This document shows positions 30,213-38,526 of a DNA stretch of 64,000 nucleotides, piece after piece. Under the pieces are notes generated by a model. The model did not search any database. It saw only the letters and a list, made by a program, of their open reading frames with translations, and was not told where the DNA came from. The stretch's first letter is position 1, and each line of letters begins with the position of its first letter. The position numbers and the translations under genes are program-made. Source of the stretch: an uncultured Alistipes sp. (GTDB taxonomy: Bacteria > Bacteroidota > Bacteroidia > Bacteroidales > Rikenellaceae); the NCBI GenBank assembly GCA_949286165.1, contig CASDZK010000022.1, positions 1-64,000 on the forward strand, written 5' to 3'.

Positions 30213-30866
30213 ATGCAAAAAATCATATCTCCTTCTTTTCTGTCAGCAAATTTCGTCTGTTTGCAAAAGGACATCGACATGCTGAATGCCAGCCGCGCCG
30301 AATGGTTTCACATGGATATCATGGACGGCCGGTTCGTTCCGAACATTTCTTTCGGATTCCCGGTTCTGGAAGCTATCCGGGCGCAAACCTCCAAAGTGCT
30401 GGATGTGCATCTAATGATCGTTGATCCCGACCGGTATATAGAACGTTTCGCCGATGTTGGCGCTGACTATCTGACTGTACATGCCGAAGCCTGCATCCAC
30501 TTGCATCGGACTTTGCAAAAAATAAAAAGTTGTGGAATCAAGGCAGGAGTAGCGCTCAACCCACATACTCCGTTATCCGCCATTGAAGAAATACTGTACA
30601 TGGCCGATTTGATATTGATCATGTCTGTCAATCCAGGTTTCGGAGCCCAAGCATTTATCGAATCCAGTTTGGATAAAATCAAACGGTTGCGAAACATGAT
30701 TGATCGAGCGCACCTCGACACATTGATTGAAACAGACGGAGGCGTCTCGCCGAAAAACGCAGCATCGCTTTTCAACGCAGGGTGCAATGTATTGGTAGCG
30801 GGCAACGCCATATTCAAAAGCGAAGATCCGATAAAAACAATAGACCAACTGTTAAATGCCCGGTAA
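30213..30866 (+). CDS. rpe: Ribulose-phosphate 3-epimerase
   Basis: A 217-residue TIM-barrel enzyme of the pentose phosphate pathway, interconverting ribulose-5-phosphate and xylulose-5-phosphate. Motifs are SPSFLSANF, the metal and catalytic region FHMDIMDGRFVPN, DVHLMI, SVNPGFGAQ and ETDGGVSPKNAA, with the catalytic Asp in the last. It lies 28 bp behind the peptidase and 3 bp before the ABC-F gene. Confidence 0.96.
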   Translation: MQKIISPSFLSANFVCLQKDIDMLNASRAEWFHMDIMDGRFVPNISFGFPVLEAIRAQTSKVLDVHLMIVDPDRYIERFADVGADYLTVHAEACIHLHRTLQKIKSCGIKAGVALNPHTPLSAIEEILYMADLILIMSVNPGFGAQAFIESSLDKIKRLRNMIDRAHLDTLIETDGGVSPKNAASLFNAGCNVLVAGNAIFKSEDPIKTIDQLLNAR

Positions 30867-30869
30867 TGT

Positions 30870-32846
30870 ATGGTTTCTGTAGATAACATAACAGTCGCAT
30901 ACGGCGGATGGGAACTTTTCAAAGGCATTTCCTTTTTGATCAACCCCAAAGAACGCATTGGACTGGTAGGCAAAAACGGAGCAGGCAAATCGACTTTATT
31001 GAAGATAATTTGCGGCGAACAACAACCTACCGAAGGGATGATTTCCAAAAACGGAGAATGTACCATAGCTTACCTGCCCCAACAGATGAAAGTCAGCGAT
31101 ACGGCCACTGTATTCGAAGAAACCTCCAAAGCCTTTCATGAAGTGCTGGAACTGGAAAAAGAACTCGAACGGCTGAATCAGGAAATCGCAATCCGGAAAG
31201 ACTATGAATCGGAATCATACGTCAAACTATTGCATCGACTGCATGAAACGAACGACCGGTATTTTTTGTTGGACGGAGCCAATCGAGACGCACAAGTCGA
31301 AAAAGTTTTGTTAGGACTGGGATTCAAACGGACCGATTTCAACCGTCCCACGCGCGAGTTCAGCGGAGGATGGCGCATGCGTATCGAACTATCCAAAATT
31401 TTATTGCGGAAACCGTCGTTGATGCTATTGGACGAACCGACCAACCACTTGGATATAGAAAGCATAGAATGGCTGGAATCTTACTTAAAGGAATATAAAG
31501 GAGCGGTAATTCTCATCTCCCACGACCGGAAATTTTTGGACAATGTCACTACACGGACCATTGAAATCATGCTCGGGCGTATCTATGACTATAAAGTACC
31601 TTACAGCCAATATGAGGAATTACGGAAAGAACGGAGGGTCCAACAACGGGCTGCATTCGAAAACCAGCAAAAGATGATCCAGCAAACGGAAGAGTTCATC
31701 GAGCGATTCCGCTATAAACCGACGAAATCGAATCAGGTACAATCCCGCATCAAGCAACTCGAAAAATTGGATATCATCGAAATCGACGAAGAAGACAACG
31801 CGGCCTTGCACATGAAATTTCCTCCGGCCCCACCTTCCGGTAAAATCGTGCTGGAAGTCAAAGAAGCCGGAAAGTCGTTCGGAGAAAAACATATTTTTTC
31901 CGGAGCGGAGTTCGTCGTAGAACGAGGCGATAAAATAGCCTTGGTCGGACGTAACGGCGAAGGGAAAACGACATTCGTACGCATGGTGCTGGGACAAACG
32001 GAAGTATCCCGGGGAACCATACGTCTCGGGCACAACGTAAAAATCGGCTACTTCGCTCAAAACCAAGACGATTTGATGGACGGAGACTTTACCGTATTCG
32101 ATACGTTGGATCGGGTAGCGGTAGGAGATGTCCGGACACGTTTACGGGATATTTTGGGAGCTTTTTTGTTTCGGGGAGAAGATATCGACAAGAAAGTAAA
32201 AGTCCTTTCCGGAGGAGAACGTTCGAGACTGGCCATGGCTCGTCTGATGCTGGAACCCCATAATCTGTTGATTCTGGACGAACCGACCAACCACATGGAC
32301 ATGCGGTCGAAAGATATTTTAAAAAAAGCAATTGCAGATTATGACGGAACCGTGATTCTGGTTTCCCACGACAGGGAGTTTCTGGATGGTCTGGTTTCTA
32401 AAATATATGAATTCAGGGATGGAAAAGTGAAAGAACACCTGGGAGGAATCTACGAATTTCTGGCAAGTAAAAAACTGGATTCATTGGCAGAGTTAAACAG
32501 AAAAGACTCCGAAGAACTCACTTCCCGTCAGCAAGACCGGCCACAAAAAAACACTTTTGTTCCGGGAAATAAACAAACTTTCCAACAAAAAAAAGAAACG
32601 GATCGAATGCTGCGAAAAATGCAAACCGACATTGCCAAAGCAGAATCCCGAATCGAACAATTGGAAGAAGAAATCGCAGAAATGAACCGGAAAATGTCGG
32701 AACCGGAAAAATACGGTATCGATTTATCGGACGGAAAAATTTTTGCAACATACGAACAGTTAAAAAAGCAACAGGACGAAATGTTATGGGAATGGGAACA
32801 CTTATCGTCCGAACTGGAAGAATTTAAACAGAAATCGCAAAAATAA
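30870..32846 (+). CDS. ABC-F family ATPase
   Basis: A 658-residue soluble protein with two ABC ATPase domains and no membrane segments. Domain 1 has Walker A GLVGKNGAGKST, signature FSGGWRMR and LLDEPTNHLD. Domain 2 has Walker A ALVGRNGEGKTT, signature LSGGERSRLA and ILDEPTNHMD. The inter-domain linker (about 245-310) and a C-terminal coiled coil (about 565-655) resemble Uup/YdiF-type members. It probably binds the ribosomal E site to rescue or regulate translation. Antibiotic resistance cannot be inferred. It sits tightly between rpe (3 bp) and rlmB (5 bp). Confidence 0.94.
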   Translation: MVSVDNITVAYGGWELFKGISFLINPKERIGLVGKNGAGKSTLLKIICGEQQPTEGMISKNGECTIAYLPQQMKVSDTATVFEETSKAFHEVLELEKELERLNQEIAIRKDYESESYVKLLHRLHETNDRYFLLDGANRDAQVEKVLLGLGFKRTDFNRPTREFSGGWRMRIELSKILLRKPSLMLLDEPTNHLDIESIEWLESYLKEYKGAVILISHDRKFLDNVTTRTIEIMLGRIYDYKVPYSQYEELRKERRVQQRAAFENQQKMIQQTEEFIERFRYKPTKSNQVQSRIKQLEKLDIIEIDEEDNAALHMKFPPAPPSGKIVLEVKEAGKSFGEKHIFSGAEFVVERGDKIALVGRNGEGKTTFVRMVLGQTEVSRGTIRLGHNVKIGYFAQNQDDLMDGDFTVFDTLDRVAVGDVRTRLRDILGAFLFRGEDIDKKVKVLSGGERSRLAMARLMLEPHNLLILDEPTNHMDMRSKDILKKAIADYDGTVILVSHDREFLDGLVSKIYEFRDGKVKEHLGGIYEFLASKKLDSLAELNRKDSEELTSRQQDRPQKNTFVPGNKQTFQQKKETDRMLRKMQTDIAKAESRIEQLEEEIAEMNRKMSEPEKYGIDLSDGKIFATYEQLKKQQDEMLWEWEHLSSELEEFKQKSQK

Positions 32847-32851
32847 AAGAT

Positions 32852-33589
32852 ATGTCAGAATTAATCGTGTTCGGTATTCGACCAGTCATCGAAACTATCG
32901 ATTCCGGGAAACAGATCGATAAAATCTACCTCAAAAAAGGGACGGACAGCCCCATAATGTCGGCTTTACGCGAACGCTGTCATACACGTAAAATCGCCGT
33001 ACAGGAAGTACCGGTAGAAAAACTCAACCGATTGACAAAAGGAAACCACCAGGGAGTCGTAGCTCTAATATCGGCCATTGAATATGCCGACATTTCTCAA
33101 ATACTGGAAAAAGCGAAGCAGAGAACATCTTTGCCGTTAATCGTAGTACTCGACGGCGTAACAGACGTCAGGAATTTCGGAGGTATCGCAAGAAGCGCGG
33201 AATGTGCCGGAGCGGATGCTTTAATCGTTTCGGCTAAAAACAGCGCTCCTGTCAATGCGGATGCCATACGAAGTTCGGCAGGCGCCTTGAATCTAATTCC
33301 GGTATGCAGGGTAGGTAGCCTCCGAAATACCTTGAAATTATTGAAAGACGAAGGCATGCAATTGATCGCTGCTACCGAAAAAAGCGACAAAACGCTGTAC
33401 GATACCGACTTTACCAACCCGACCGTACTGATTATGGGGGCGGAAAATTCCGGAATTTCAAAAGAAATACTTAAAATGTGCGATGAGCGGACTGCTATCC
33501 CCATACAAGGAAAGATAGAATCGCTAAACGTATCGGTAGCCGCCGGAATCATGCTTTACGAAGTTGTTCGACAAAGAATGCAAAAATAA
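32852..33589 (+). CDS. rlmB: 23S rRNA (guanosine-2'-O)-methyltransferase RlmB
   Basis: A 245-residue SPOUT-class TrmH/RlmB methyltransferase. It has an N-terminal L30e-like substrate-binding domain (about 1-75) and a knotted SAM-binding domain with LDGVTDVRNFGGIARSAE (motif 1), GAENSGIS (motif 2) and IPIQGKIESLNVSVAAGI (motif 3). It is expected to methylate G2251 of 23S rRNA, though other TrmH-family targets are possible. It is packed between the ABC-F and HAD genes. Confidence 0.93.
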   Translation: MSELIVFGIRPVIETIDSGKQIDKIYLKKGTDSPIMSALRERCHTRKIAVQEVPVEKLNRLTKGNHQGVVALISAIEYADISQILEKAKQRTSLPLIVVLDGVTDVRNFGGIARSAECAGADALIVSAKNSAPVNADAIRSSAGALNLIPVCRVGSLRNTLKLLKDEGMQLIAATEKSDKTLYDTDFTNPTVLIMGAENSGISKEILKMCDERTAIPIQGKIESLNVSVAAGIMLYEVVRQRMQK

Positions 33590-33598
33590 AACCCGATC

Positions 33599-34270
33599 AT
33601 GCTCGCAAAAATGGAAAACAAATCAAAAATCGCTGCACTGTTCGATTTCGACGGAGTCATCGTAGATACGGAATCAAATTATGACGTTTTCTGGAACGGC
33701 ATAGCCTCGAAATACAATCTGGGAATCGAAAATTTTCCCGCAAAAATCAAAGGCAATATCATGTCCAATATTCTGGGGACCTATTTTTCCCAATATCCGA
33801 AATCCGTACATGACGAAATTCGAAAAGCATGTTCGGACTTCGAAATGAACATGGAATATCGAGCCATTCCCGGAGCCTTGGAATTCATCCGATTATTGAA
33901 AAAACATGAAATTCAGGTCGGTTTGGTAACCAGTTCCGACAACAAAAAGGTAGCCAAAGCCACGGAAGTTTTGGCATTGCAAGATACGTTTGACTGCATC
34001 GTAACAGCCGATCGCATTACTCGCGGAAAACCCGATCCGATGTGTTTTCTTTTAGGAGCCTCCGATTTAGGAAAAAGTCCGAAAGAATGTTTGGTTTTCG
34101 AAGACTCGTTCGCCGGAATTCAAGCCGGTCTAGACGCCGGAATGCAGGTAATCGCTTTATCTACGACAAATCCGAAAACGTTATTGCAAGAAAAAGTAAA
34201 ATTCGTGATTCCCGATTTCAAAGGCATCGATTATCTCCAATTTTTGCTTTGGTCAAACTCAATCCAATAA
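33599..34270 (+). CDS. HAD-superfamily phosphatase / beta-phosphoglucomutase-like
   Basis: 223 residues, HAD subfamily IA. Motif I is LFDFDGVIVDTE (nucleophile Asp and acid/base Asp), motif II is LVTSSD, the Lys of motif III is in RGKPDP, and motif IV is VFEDSFAGIQAG. A helical cap lies between motifs I and II. It is likely a sugar-phosphate phosphatase or beta-phosphoglucomutase. Starts at 33599 and, four codons later, at 33611 are both possible. It lies 9 bp behind rlmB and 4 bp before the M43 gene. Confidence 0.9.
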   Translation: MLAKMENKSKIAALFDFDGVIVDTESNYDVFWNGIASKYNLGIENFPAKIKGNIMSNILGTYFSQYPKSVHDEIRKACSDFEMNMEYRAIPGALEFIRLLKKHEIQVGLVTSSDNKKVAKATEVLALQDTFDCIVTADRITRGKPDPMCFLLGASDLGKSPKECLVFEDSFAGIQAGLDAGMQVIALSTTNPKTLLQEKVKFVIPDFKGIDYLQFLLWSNSIQ

Positions 34271-34274
34271 AGTT

Positions 34275-35546
34275 ATGCGACTCTATCATTTAAACATTTT
34301 GTTGTTCGTCATCGGCAGCATAATTTTTACCGGGTGTAAAAAAGACGAACACTTGCAAGCCGGATACCTGAATTTATCCGGATCGGACTATTATCTCGAT
34401 CATCAGGCTCATGTTCTGGAAATAGAAATTTCCAGCGACGGTCCGTGGCAAATAACCGGAGCTAACAGTTGGTGCATTCCGGAAAAAACAAGCGGTACTG
34501 GCAGTGAAAAAATCGACATCGAAATAAAAGAAAATGCCGCCCAATCCTTACGAAAAGCTACATTGACGGTAAAAAACTCTTTTACCCAACTCAATATACG
34601 GATTTCACAAGAAGCCTCATGGGAAGGAGACACGGAAAATCTTGAAACTTACAAATATCAACTGCCCGTCATATTTCACATTTTATATAACAACGCGGGC
34701 GATTCCAAGCAAAATATCGATGGGGAATGGCTGCAGGAGGCTTTGTCCCTTGCGTCCCAAATGTACAACGACAGCGAAGTCAGTGAAAATATCAACCTCG
34801 AATTTATCCCGGCAACGCACGATCCGGAAGGAAACCAACTGGAAGAAGCCGGTATCCACCGGGTACAATGGCAGGCCCCTCTTCCGATCAGCTGCAACCA
34901 ATTCATGTCCGCCTACAACAATGAAAGCTACCTGTCTCTCATGTGGGATCAAAACACCTATATCAACATAATGGTCTATCCGTTCAAAGAACAGAATATC
35001 CTCGGCATTTCACATCTTCCTTATACCATAAACAATCAATTGGAAGGTCTCAATGACGGGACGTTTTACCTGACCCAAGAATTGAATTACCCTCATTGTT
35101 TGTCCATAAACAGTGACGGCGCATTATCGGAAAACGCGGGATTGCATATTCCAGAAATCGTTTTGACCTTAACTCACGAATTAGGACACTATTTGGGACT
35201 GTTTCACGTATTTTCAGACGAAGGAGGTTGTGAAGACACGGATTATTGCAGCGACACCCCCACGTACGACAGAACCGAATACGAAACTTGGTTGGCACAG
35301 TTGGCGCAAGAAGACCTTACCTTCGAGAAAGTGATCATGCGGACGGATTGCGAAGGTGCCACTTTCGTATCCACCAATATTATGGATTATGACTTCTCCG
35401 AGCTAAACCAATTCTCGGCCCAACAACGAGACCGAATCAGAAACGTATTAATGTACAGTCCCCTCATTCCGGGGCCCAAAATAAGAAGCAAAGGTATGCT
35501 CCAAACAGATCGTTCGGACCGACCTCCCTTACGAATCATGCAATAA
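34275..35546 (+). CDS. Lipoprotein metalloprotease, M43 (pappalysin-like), with BACON domain
   Basis: 423 residues. The lipobox IIFTGC places it on a membrane. Residues about 32-120 form a BACON-type beta-sandwich domain. The protease domain carries HELGHYLGLFH (zinc ligands His301, His305, His311; catalytic Glu302), a Cys-rich segment CEDTDYCSDTP, and the Met-turn NIMDYDF. This is the extended HExxHxxGxxH signature of metzincin M43 proteases. It probably degrades host or dietary proteins at the cell surface. It is last in the rightward run of genes, with a bidirectional terminator behind it. Confidence 0.9.
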   Translation: MRLYHLNILLFVIGSIIFTGCKKDEHLQAGYLNLSGSDYYLDHQAHVLEIEISSDGPWQITGANSWCIPEKTSGTGSEKIDIEIKENAAQSLRKATLTVKNSFTQLNIRISQEASWEGDTENLETYKYQLPVIFHILYNNAGDSKQNIDGEWLQEALSLASQMYNDSEVSENINLEFIPATHDPEGNQLEEAGIHRVQWQAPLPISCNQFMSAYNNESYLSLMWDQNTYINIMVYPFKEQNILGISHLPYTINNQLEGLNDGTFYLTQELNYPHCLSINSDGALSENAGLHIPEIVLTLTHELGHYLGLFHVFSDEGGCEDTDYCSDTPTYDRTEYETWLAQLAQEDLTFEKVIMRTDCEGATFVSTNIMDYDFSELNQFSAQQRDRIRNVLMYSPLIPGPKIRSKGMLQTDRSDRPPLRIMQ

Positions 35547-35590
35547 AATAATTGGCCGAATAAAGGGGTAGAAATACAGTCTGCCACTTA

Positions 35591-35680
35591 TAAAAAAAGA
35601 GACTGACTAAAAAGTTGTGATTTAAAGTTTCTCATATTAATTCTCCAGAAGATAAAATCACTTTTTAGTCAGCCTCTTTT
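35591..35680. terminator. Bidirectional terminator or small inverted-repeat element between convergent genes
   Basis: GAGACTGACTAAAAAGT (from 35598) pairs with ACTTTTTAGTCAGCCTC (35659-35675), with flanking A-run and T-run, around a roughly 45-nt centre. The position between convergent genes and the A/T runs fit a two-way terminator. The long imperfect inverted repeat also resembles the ends of Bacteroidota insertion sequences, so a MITE remnant is an alternative. Confidence 0.65.
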
Positions 35681-35697
35681 TTCATTACTTTCAATTC

Positions 35698-36549
35698 TTA
35701 TTCATTTTTGTCCTTAGATTCCACACTAATCATGTTACACACTTTTCTGTCTCTATGAATAAATGCAATACCATCAGAAGGACGATTTACCGTTTTTTTA
35801 TTTTTTACCCATAAAGAAGAAGAACCACCACCGTCCAAATTCAAAGCCGATTCCATTTTCAACCACAAACAAACTTTCGCTAATTCCGAGAAGGACATTC
35901 CGGCTGCTTTTTTCCTGCGTCCGTCGATAACCAGCAATATCACAGAACCGTCTTTCCGTATTCCTATACAAGATCGAGGATGTCTGCCTCCGGAATTATT
36001 TAACTCCGGAAAAAAATTTTTCCCATTCAACAACAACATAGGACCAGCCACCATTACCTCTTCGAACGAGGCTTGCCACAAGGAATCTTTTCCGTTCCAG
36101 TTTTCAAATGTGATGCGGTCATCTTTACCGACAGCTACGGCTGCTCCTCCCCATTTTCTGTTATGTAAGATTCCCCGTGTCTTGATAAAATGGACAGGAA
36201 CAGCACGTTTCGTTTTCGTATCGAAAAAACCGCCATTAACAGCCGCTACGATATTCCGGTTGGATTTTGTGATTACCGACTTTATTTTATCCAACCATTC
36301 GAACTGGTCGATCACAACCCGATTATAAGCCGTATCTACTTCCACATAATACAATTTCTGAGGAGCATCGAATAAATCGATTGATAAAGTATGACACACA
36401 ACTCCTGTAGTTACAGTCTTGCTTTTCCATTTCGCACCTGCAAAAGTCAGAGAATCAATTTGCTGGGTATATCCTATTATTGTCATCTCCAGCCATAATA
36501 CAATACTTATCCCTATTTTTCTATGCATAAATACAATTTTAATTTTCAT
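35698..36549 (-). CDS. Phosphodiester glycosidase (NAGPA/DUF2233 domain) protein
   Basis: 283 residues with an N-terminal hydrophobic segment that looks like a signal peptide (IGISIVLWLEMTIIGYTQQ). The NAGPA domain, related to the human enzyme that uncovers mannose-6-phosphate, is shown by AAVNGGFFD, GGRHPRSCIGI, LLVIDGR and the highly conserved NLDGGGSSSLW. Bacterial relatives cleave sugar-phosphate diesters in envelope or exopolysaccharide glycans. The start could be ATG 36549 or the in-frame ATG at 36528. It is monocistronic and convergent with the M43 gene. Confidence 0.87.
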   Translation of the reverse strand: MKIKIVFMHRKIGISIVLWLEMTIIGYTQQIDSLTFAGAKWKSKTVTTGVVCHTLSIDLFDAPQKLYYVEVDTAYNRVVIDQFEWLDKIKSVITKSNRNIVAAVNGGFFDTKTKRAVPVHFIKTRGILHNRKWGGAAVAVGKDDRITFENWNGKDSLWQASFEEVMVAGPMLLLNGKNFFPELNNSGGRHPRSCIGIRKDGSVILLVIDGRRKKAAGMSFSELAKVCLWLKMESALNLDGGGSSSLWVKNKKTVNRPSDGIAFIHRDRKVCNMISVESKDKNE

Positions 36550-36615
36550 CGAATATATAAGATATTTTTATAGAAACATAAAAATTTTATTTCCCATCTA
36601 TTTCAACTTTTGTCT

Positions 36616-36623
36616 TATTTTTG
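36616..36623 (+). promoter_or_regulatory. -7 promoter element for the small winged-helix gene
   Basis: TATTTTTG matches TAnnTTTG and lies 34 bp before ATG 36658. The -33 box is not clear. Confidence 0.45.
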
Positions 36624-36657
36624 TAACCATCAATATTAAACCAATTACCAATCAACC

Positions 36658-36831
36658 ATGGAAGAAAAAATTTTAAAAGCATTACAAGCCAACGGAGCTC
36701 CGATGAAAGCTGGAGAAATAGCCTCAGCAGCGGGTATAGATAAAAAAGAAGCTGACAAAGCCATCAAAGCATTAGTTAAGGAAGAAAAAATATACTCTCC
36801 CAAACGGTGCTTTTACGATATCAAGAAATAA
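36658..36831 (+). CDS. Small winged-helix protein, 57 residues
   Basis: A 57-codon gene, too short for usual ORF cut-offs. The protein (MEEKILKALQANGAPMKAGE onward, ending SPKRCFYDIKK) reads as a minimal winged helix-turn-helix. Helix 1 carries KILKAL, the HTH is KAGEIASAAGIDKKEADKAI, and the wing is EEKIYSPKRCFY. Similar tiny proteins occur in many Bacteroidota, but I know of no defined function. DNA binding is inferred from the fold. It has its own likely promoter and a strong terminator, so it is a real transcription unit. Confidence 0.85.
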   Translation: MEEKILKALQANGAPMKAGEIASAAGIDKKEADKAIKALVKEEKIYSPKRCFYDIKK

Positions 36832-36898
36832 AGCCAAATCGACCCGGCCGAATTTCTGTTCGAATAATAGCTCATATTTTTGCCCTAAAGACACTTCG

Positions 36899-36937
36899 AT
36901 CGAACCTCCCCGAAATATAAACTCCGGGAGGTTCGAT
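36899..36937 (+). terminator. Terminator of the winged-helix gene
   Basis: A perfect 12-bp stem (ATCGAACCTCCC/GGGAGGTTCGAT) with a 15-nt loop and TTTTA behind it. A TATTTTTG at 36875-36882 just upstream could start a very short transcript ending here, but this is speculative. Confidence 0.75.
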
Positions 36938-37002
36938 TTTATAGATAACGATAAATCCTATATTTCAGAGCCGCAAATTTTTCCTTAAAAACAAAATTTC
37001 TT

Positions 37003-37032
37003 TTTGATTAATCCGAAAAAATCCTACCTTTG
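37003..37032 (+). promoter_or_regulatory. Promoter of tRNA-Leu
   Basis: TTTG (37003-37006), an 18-bp spacer and TACCTTTG (37025-37032). This is a strong match to the Bacteroidota consensus, about 95 bp upstream of the mature tRNA. Confidence 0.75.
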
Positions 37033-37128
37033 CATTGCGAAATTTTCGGATTATACGTTTATAGTTTAGGAGGGGGAGCAAACCTCTTCCCAAACGAATA
37101 AAATACGATTTTGGCATAAAACGAGGTT

Positions 37129-37213
37129 GCTCGGATGGTGGAATCGGTAGACACGCGGGACTTAAAATCCCGTGGCCATTGCGGCTGTGCGGGTTCAAGT
37201 CCCGCTCCGAGTA
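37129..37213 (+). tRNA. tRNA-Leu (UAA)
   Basis: An 85-nt class II tRNA. The anticodon loop CTTAAAA gives anticodon TAA on a CGGGA/TCCCG stem. It has a long variable arm, T-arm GCGGGTTCAAGTCCCGC and acceptor stem GCTCGGA/TCCGAGT with discriminator A. CCA is not encoded. It stands alone with its own promoter and terminator. Confidence 0.96.
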
Positions 37214-37223
37214 CAAGAAAACA

Positions 37224-37263
37224 AAAAGACACGAAGGCGAAAATTATTACCTTCATGTCTTTT
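37224..37263 (+). terminator. Terminator of tRNA-Leu
   Basis: A 14-position stem with one mismatch (AAAAGACACGAAGG/CCTTCATGTCTTTT), 11 bp past the tRNA and followed by TATTTCT. The remaining stretch to 37451 is AT-rich, and I see nothing else in it. Confidence 0.75.
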
Positions 37264-37451
37264 TATTTCTAATAGCATTGACATTGCTACACAGACCATC
37301 AACATTCAAAGCTAAAAACCCACAACAAAAAATCTATAATACCGAAAATACACCCTAAAAACAAAAAACAGTACGGCAACCATAGTTTCGTAAATACCAC
37401 CGGAGAGAAATAAACCCGGATTGGCGCATTACCAGTCAAAAGTGATTCTTT

Positions 37452-38420
37452 CTATTTCTCTTCCGACAATAGAAATACATCATCCCATATTTTTCCGACT
37501 TGCCGTATTTCCGAAACGATTCTCTCCATAATCATTTTTACGTTTTCTATCTCCGATATACAGACGGCACATTCTCCTATTTCCAAAAACCCTTCTTCCG
37601 TATCGCCTTCGAATATTCCCAATTTAGCTCGTTTACTTCCGGCCAGCTTAGTCAAAATTTCTTGAGAAACGCCTTGACGTTCCGCTTCCAACAACCGTTC
37701 GCATATAGTATTTCGAATCATTCGAATATTGGCCGTACGAGTCAAACACATCGCTGTTCCTCCGTCATTGACATTCAGCACGGCCTGTTTGTAATGTTCA
37801 TGAGCGGAAGACTCCTCGCTGACCGCAAAACGACTTCCCATTTGAACTCCTTCGGCCCCTAAAATCAACGCGGCGCATACGCCCCGACCGGAAACGATAC
37901 CTCCGGCCGCGATGACCGGTACGGACAACCGACCGGACAACATTTCCAACAATACCATCGTCGTCGTTCCCTCTTTTCCATTATGCCCCCCTGCTTCAAA
38001 ACCTTCTGCGACAATAGCGTCCACCCCGGCCGCTTCCGCTTTCAACGCCTGTTTCAGGCTCGACACGACATGAACTACCGTCAAGCCCGCCTTTTTCAAT
38101 TTTTCCGTATATAACATAGGATTTCCCGCCGATGTAAAAACAACGGGAACTTTTTCTTCCTCCACGATTCTCCATAATTCCTCCAATTGCGGATATCCCA
38201 AAGGAACGTTTACACCGAACGGACTGGCCGTGGCCCCTTTGCACCGCCGAATATGCTCCCTTAACAATTCGGGATGCATCGATCCAGCCCCGATCAAACC
38301 CAAACCGCCCGCATTAGAAACCGCTGAAGCCAATTTCCAACCGCTGCACCAAACCATACCTCCCGATACGATAGGGTATTGAATATTAAATAACTTCGTT
38401 ATTCTTGTCTCCATATTCAA
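37452..38420 (-). CDS. FMN-dependent nitronate monooxygenase / FabK-like enoyl reductase
   Basis: A 322-residue TIM-barrel flavoprotein of the 2-nitropropane dioxygenase superfamily. Visible blocks are YPIVSGGMVW, SNAGGLGLIG, EGFEAGGHNG (catalytic His region), VIAAGGIVSGRG and GAEGVQMGSRFAVSEES (FMN phosphate site). The family includes nitronate monooxygenase and FabK, the FMN enoyl-ACP reductase of fatty-acid synthesis. The sequence alone does not separate them, and no other fatty-acid genes are nearby. The start may be ATG 38420 or the METR codon at 38414. It is divergent from ddl. Confidence 0.85.
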   Translation of the reverse strand: MNMETRITKLFNIQYPIVSGGMVWCSGWKLASAVSNAGGLGLIGAGSMHPELLREHIRRCKGATASPFGVNVPLGYPQLEELWRIVEEEKVPVVFTSAGNPMLYTEKLKKAGLTVVHVVSSLKQALKAEAAGVDAIVAEGFEAGGHNGKEGTTTMVLLEMLSGRLSVPVIAAGGIVSGRGVCAALILGAEGVQMGSRFAVSEESSAHEHYKQAVLNVNDGGTAMCLTRTANIRMIRNTICERLLEAERQGVSQEILTKLAGSKRAKLGIFEGDTEEGFLEIGECAVCISEIENVKMIMERIVSEIRQVGKIWDDVFLLSEEK

Positions 38421-38486
38421 AAAAATTAAAATATTCGCAATCCGTGCAAGCTAACTTTTTTATTGTTTTTTTTAGAGATAAAATCC

Positions 38487-38494
38487 TATATTTG
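38487..38494 (+). promoter_or_regulatory. -7 promoter element for ddl
   Basis: TATATTTG, a full TAnnTTTG match, 33 bp before the ddl start. A -33 box is only weakly matched (ATTG, 21-bp spacer). Confidence 0.5.
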
Positions 38495-38526
38495 TATGCA
38501 AATATAAGATTAAAAAACATTCATAA

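Noticed and set aside
36875-36937. A short independent small RNA after the winged-helix gene
   Set aside because: Only a single TATTTTTG supports it; the hairpin is adequately explained as the terminator of the gene.
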